Assembly (NCBI GenBank): GCA_023664665.1 | Contig: JAMPEY010000006.1 | Location: 1-64,000, forward strand | Length of the DNA stretch: 64,000 bases | Source of the DNA: Lachnoclostridium sp. | Lineage (GTDB): Bacteria > Bacillota > Clostridia > Lachnospirales > Lachnospiraceae | Reading direction: 5' to 3' | In this document: positions 61,821-64,000 of the stretch, one piece after another | How the letters are laid out: every line of letters begins with the position of its first letter | Position numbering within the stretch: the first letter of the stretch is position 1 | The notes under the pieces: generated by a model | The model's database searches: none | Seen by the model: only the letters and a program-made list of their open reading frames with translations | What the model was told of the DNA's origin: nothing | Position numbers and translations under genes: made by a program

Positions 61821-62561
61821 ATGTTAGAAGGAAAAGTAGCAGTGGTAACGGGAGCTTCAAGGGGCATTGGAAGAGCAATTGCCCTTGAGATGGCGAAAAA
61901 CAAAGCCACAGTGATTATCAACTATAACGGTTCTGAGGAAAAGGCAAAGGCTTTGTTAAAGGAAATAGAGGAAGCGGGCGGCACGGCGGCTGTCTATCAG
62001 TGCGATGTGTCAGATTTCGGCGCCTGTGAGGAATTTATTCAGTCCGTTATCAAAGAGTATGGCCATTTGGACATTTTGGTCAACAATGCGGGAATTACCA
62101 GAGACGGGCTTTTAATGAGAATGTCGGAGGAAGACTTTGATAAGGTTCTTGCTACCAATTTAAAAGGAGCCTTTCACTGCATCCGTTTCTGTTCCAGACA
62201 GATGTTAAAGCAAAAGAGCGGGCGTATTATAAATCTCTCCTCCGTCTCCGGCGTAGCGGGCAATGCAGGACAGGCAAATTACTCCGCATCCAAGGCAGGA
62301 GTCATCGGTCTTACCAAGGCGGCCGCAAAAGAGTTGGGCAGCAGACATATTACGGTAAATGCCATTGCGCCGGGATTTATCGAAACAGACATGACGGATG
62401 TGCTGAATGACAGTGTCAAAGAGGAAGCGGTAAAGCAGATTCCTTTGGGATGCTTTGGCAAACCGGAGGATATAGCGCAGCTTGCGTTGTTTTTGGCATC
62501 GGATAATGCGGCTTATATCACCGGACAGGTGATTCAGGTAGACGGCGGAATGGCGATGTAG
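61821..62561 (+). CDS. fabG: 3-oxoacyl-ACP reductase
   Basis: 246 aa from ATG 61821 (TGAGG upstream). A short-chain dehydrogenase: VVTGASRGIGRA binds NADPH, NNAGITRDGLLMRM, the catalytic Ser in INLSSVSG and Tyr/Lys in YSASKAG. It reduces 3-oxoacyl-ACP in each elongation round. Confidence 0.95.
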   Translation: MLEGKVAVVTGASRGIGRAIALEMAKNKATVIINYNGSEEKAKALLKEIEEAGGTAAVYQCDVSDFGACEEFIQSVIKEYGHLDILVNNAGITRDGLLMRMSEEDFDKVLATNLKGAFHCIRFCSRQMLKQKSGRIINLSSVSGVAGNAGQANYSASKAGVIGLTKAAAKELGSRHITVNAIAPGFIETDMTDVLNDSVKEEAVKQIPLGCFGKPEDIAQLALFLASDNAAYITGQVIQVDGGMAM

Positions 62562-62642
62562 GCAGTTTGCCTATGAATTGGCTGTTTGGTTTAAATGTTA
62601 AAAAATGATTTGTGCTTTTGACAGAGCAGAAACGAGGTAGGT

Positions 62643-63878
62643 ATGAAAAGAAGAGTTGTGGTAACCGGAATGGGTGCAGTGACACCTATCGGCAACAATG
62701 TGGAAGAATTTTGGAAAAGCGTTCGTGAGGGAAAGGTGGGAATTGCTCCCATTACCAAATTTGACACGGCGGAGTACAAGGTAAAGCTTGCGGCGGAGGT
62801 AAAAGACTTTGATGCGAAGGAGCTTATGGACTTCAAGACGGCAAAGCGTATGGCGACCTTTTCCCAATATGCGGTAGTGGCGGCAAAGGAAGCTTTAGAG
62901 CAGTCCGGTATCAATATGGAGAAGGAAGATGCTTTCCGCGTGGGCGTTATCATAGGTTCCGGCATCGGCGGATTGGATGTTATGGAGAGAGAGCACACAA
63001 GGCTTTTGGAAAAGGGACCTTCCCGTGTGAACACCCTGATGGTTCCCATGATGATTTGCAATATGGCGGCAGGCAATGTGGCGATTCAGCTTGGCTGCAA
63101 GGGAAAATGCACCAATGTGGTAACGGCATGTGCTACAGGAACCCACTGTATCGGGGATGCCTTTCGTGCAATCCAATATGGGGATGCGGATGTGGTATTT
63201 GCAGGAGGAGCGGAAAGTTCCATCACTCCTCTGGGGGTGTCCGGATTTACCTCGCTTACGGCATTGTCACAGGCAGAGGACCCCTTGCGTGCCTCCATTC
63301 CCTTTGATAAGGACAGAAACGGCTTTGTCATCGGCGAAGGCGCAGGCGTGGTGGTATTAGAGGAATTAGAGCATGCTTTGGCAAGAGGCGCTAAGATTTT
63401 AGCGGAAGTAGCAGGCTATGGAGCCACCTGCGATGCTTACCACATTACCTCTCCCATAGAGGATGGCAGCGGCGCCGCAAAGGCCATGAGCCTTGCAATG
63501 GAAGAGGCAGGCGTAAAACCTCAGGATGTAGAATATATTAATGCCCACGGAACCGGGACACACCACAATGACCTTTTTGAAACAAGAGCGATTAAAGCAG
63601 CCTTTGGAGAGGCAGCAGGCAAGGTAAAAATCAGTTCCACCAAGTCCATGATAGGACATCTTTTGGGAGCAGCAGGCGGAGTGGAATGCATCGCTTGCGT
63701 AAAGACCGTGGAGGAAGGTTTTATCCATCAGACCATGGGGACAAAGGAAACGGGCGAAGAGTGCGATTTGGACTATGTACTGGGAGCGCCCATAGAGCAG
63801 GAAGTCAACTATGCCCTCAGCAATTCTCTGGGATTCGGCGGACACAATGCTTCCCTGTTAATTAAGAGGTATAAATAA
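62643..63878 (+). CDS. fabF: Beta-ketoacyl-ACP synthase II
   Basis: 411 aa. Nucleophile Cys163 in VTACATGTHCIGDAF, and the two His in NAHGTGTHHND and IGHLLGAAGGVE. It elongates acyl-ACP with malonyl-ACP. Length is normal. accB follows 24 nt after the stop. Confidence 0.95.
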   Translation: MKRRVVVTGMGAVTPIGNNVEEFWKSVREGKVGIAPITKFDTAEYKVKLAAEVKDFDAKELMDFKTAKRMATFSQYAVVAAKEALEQSGINMEKEDAFRVGVIIGSGIGGLDVMEREHTRLLEKGPSRVNTLMVPMMICNMAAGNVAIQLGCKGKCTNVVTACATGTHCIGDAFRAIQYGDADVVFAGGAESSITPLGVSGFTSLTALSQAEDPLRASIPFDKDRNGFVIGEGAGVVVLEELEHALARGAKILAEVAGYGATCDAYHITSPIEDGSGAAKAMSLAMEEAGVKPQDVEYINAHGTGTHHNDLFETRAIKAAFGEAAGKVKISSTKSMIGHLLGAAGGVECIACVKTVEEGFIHQTMGTKETGEECDLDYVLGAPIEQEVNYALSNSLGFGGHNASLLIKRYK

Positions 63879-63902
63879 CTTGAAGCATGAAAGGAGTGCG
63901 GC

Positions 63903-64000
63903 ATGGAATTTAATCAGGTATTAGAGTTAGTAAAGGTTGTGTCAGATTCCGAACTGACTGCATTTCAGTATGAGGAGGGTAATCAAAAGATTCTCATGCA
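63903..64000 (+). CDS. accB: Biotin carboxyl carrier protein of acetyl-CoA carboxylase, 5' end only
   Basis: The frame opens at ATG 63903 with AAAGGAG about 8 nt upstream and runs off the window. The visible 32 residues (MEFNQVLELVKVVSDSELTA, then FQYEEGNQKI) match the N-terminus of AccB. Position after fabF is the expected place, with fabZ and the other acc genes presumably beyond. Confidence 0.82.
   Translation, partial: MEFNQVLELVKVVSDSELTAFQYEEGNQKILM

Noticed and set aside
1..64000. CRISPR arrays, insertion sequences, prophage genes, tRNA or rRNA genes
   Set aside because: None seen by eye: no regular repeat-spacer series, no transposase or integrase motifs, and no cloverleaf or rRNA signature sequence recognised. 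A tRNA scan would be the decisive test for missed tRNAs.

Overview
The window reads as chromosome from a low-to-mid GC Gram-positive bacterium of the class Clostridia, most likely family Lachnospiraceae. The support is the order rho-rpmE-DUF1385-prmC-prfA, a fab operon using FabK instead of FabI, a T-box in front of thrS, an L20-type leader in front of infC-rpmI-rplT, a PPi-type phosphofructokinase, and clostridial families such as DUF4364, DUF1540 and a CarD-like regulator. No rRNA, tRNA, CRISPR array, transposase or prophage gene was seen. Species cannot be named from the sequence alone.

Layout. 0.2-2.4 kb: a secreted polysaccharide deacetylase, a flavin-binding PNPOx-like protein, and a MNT/HEPN toxin-antitoxin pair set between two copies of a 61-bp terminator-bearing repeat. 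2.5-6.2 kb: an ECF sigma factor, its PepSY-type membrane partner and a large lipoprotein. 6.3-10.9 kb: a two-component system divergent from a three-gene lantibiotic/cationic-peptide immunity ABC transporter (NisFEG/CprABC type), with three TAAGGTT boxes at an 11-bp period at its promoter. 11-16.9 kb: a GT2-GtrA glycosyltransferase, a phosphodiester glycosidase, a membrane-anchored unknown, PPi-PFK and a P-loop kinase-like protein. 16.9-25.4 kb: a block devoted to peptidoglycan stem-peptide chemistry. It holds a vanG-type set (vanT, vanG, vanS, vanR on the minus strand) with no vanXY, and divergently a murL-murD2-like pair that would make the D-Glu residue by epimerising UDP-MurNAc-L-Ala-L-Glu. 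25.4-33.8 kb: rarA, DUF4364, malic enzyme, rho, rpmE, DUF1385, prmC, prfA. 33.8-40.1 kb: three large polytopic membrane proteins plus DegV and MarR. 40.2-45 kb: CarD-like regulator, T-box/thrS, DUF1540, infC-rpmI-rplT. 45-53.8 kb: an HDOD signalling protein, an XpaC/TelA pair, carA-carB. 53.8-58.2 kb: a heterodimeric ABC exporter pair and a LysM protein. 58.4-64 kb: fabH-acpP-fabK-fabD-fabG-fabF-accB (accB cut by the window end), with a FabT-like palindrome on its promoter.

Most noteworthy: (1) the van-type cluster lacking vanXY beside murL-murD2, with a shared 11-bp-period direct repeat (TTAAGA-N6-TAAGA) at the vanG promoter and in the vanR/murL intergenic region; (2) a 72-nt two-hairpin element present immediately upstream of two unrelated genes (immunity ABC ATPase and carA), whose differences include a compensatory base-pair change, so it looks like a structured RNA; (3) the three-box operator of the immunity transporter; (4) a FabT-type operator with no fabT gene next to it; (5) the toxin-antitoxin pair between duplicated terminators. 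All were read by eye; no searches were run.
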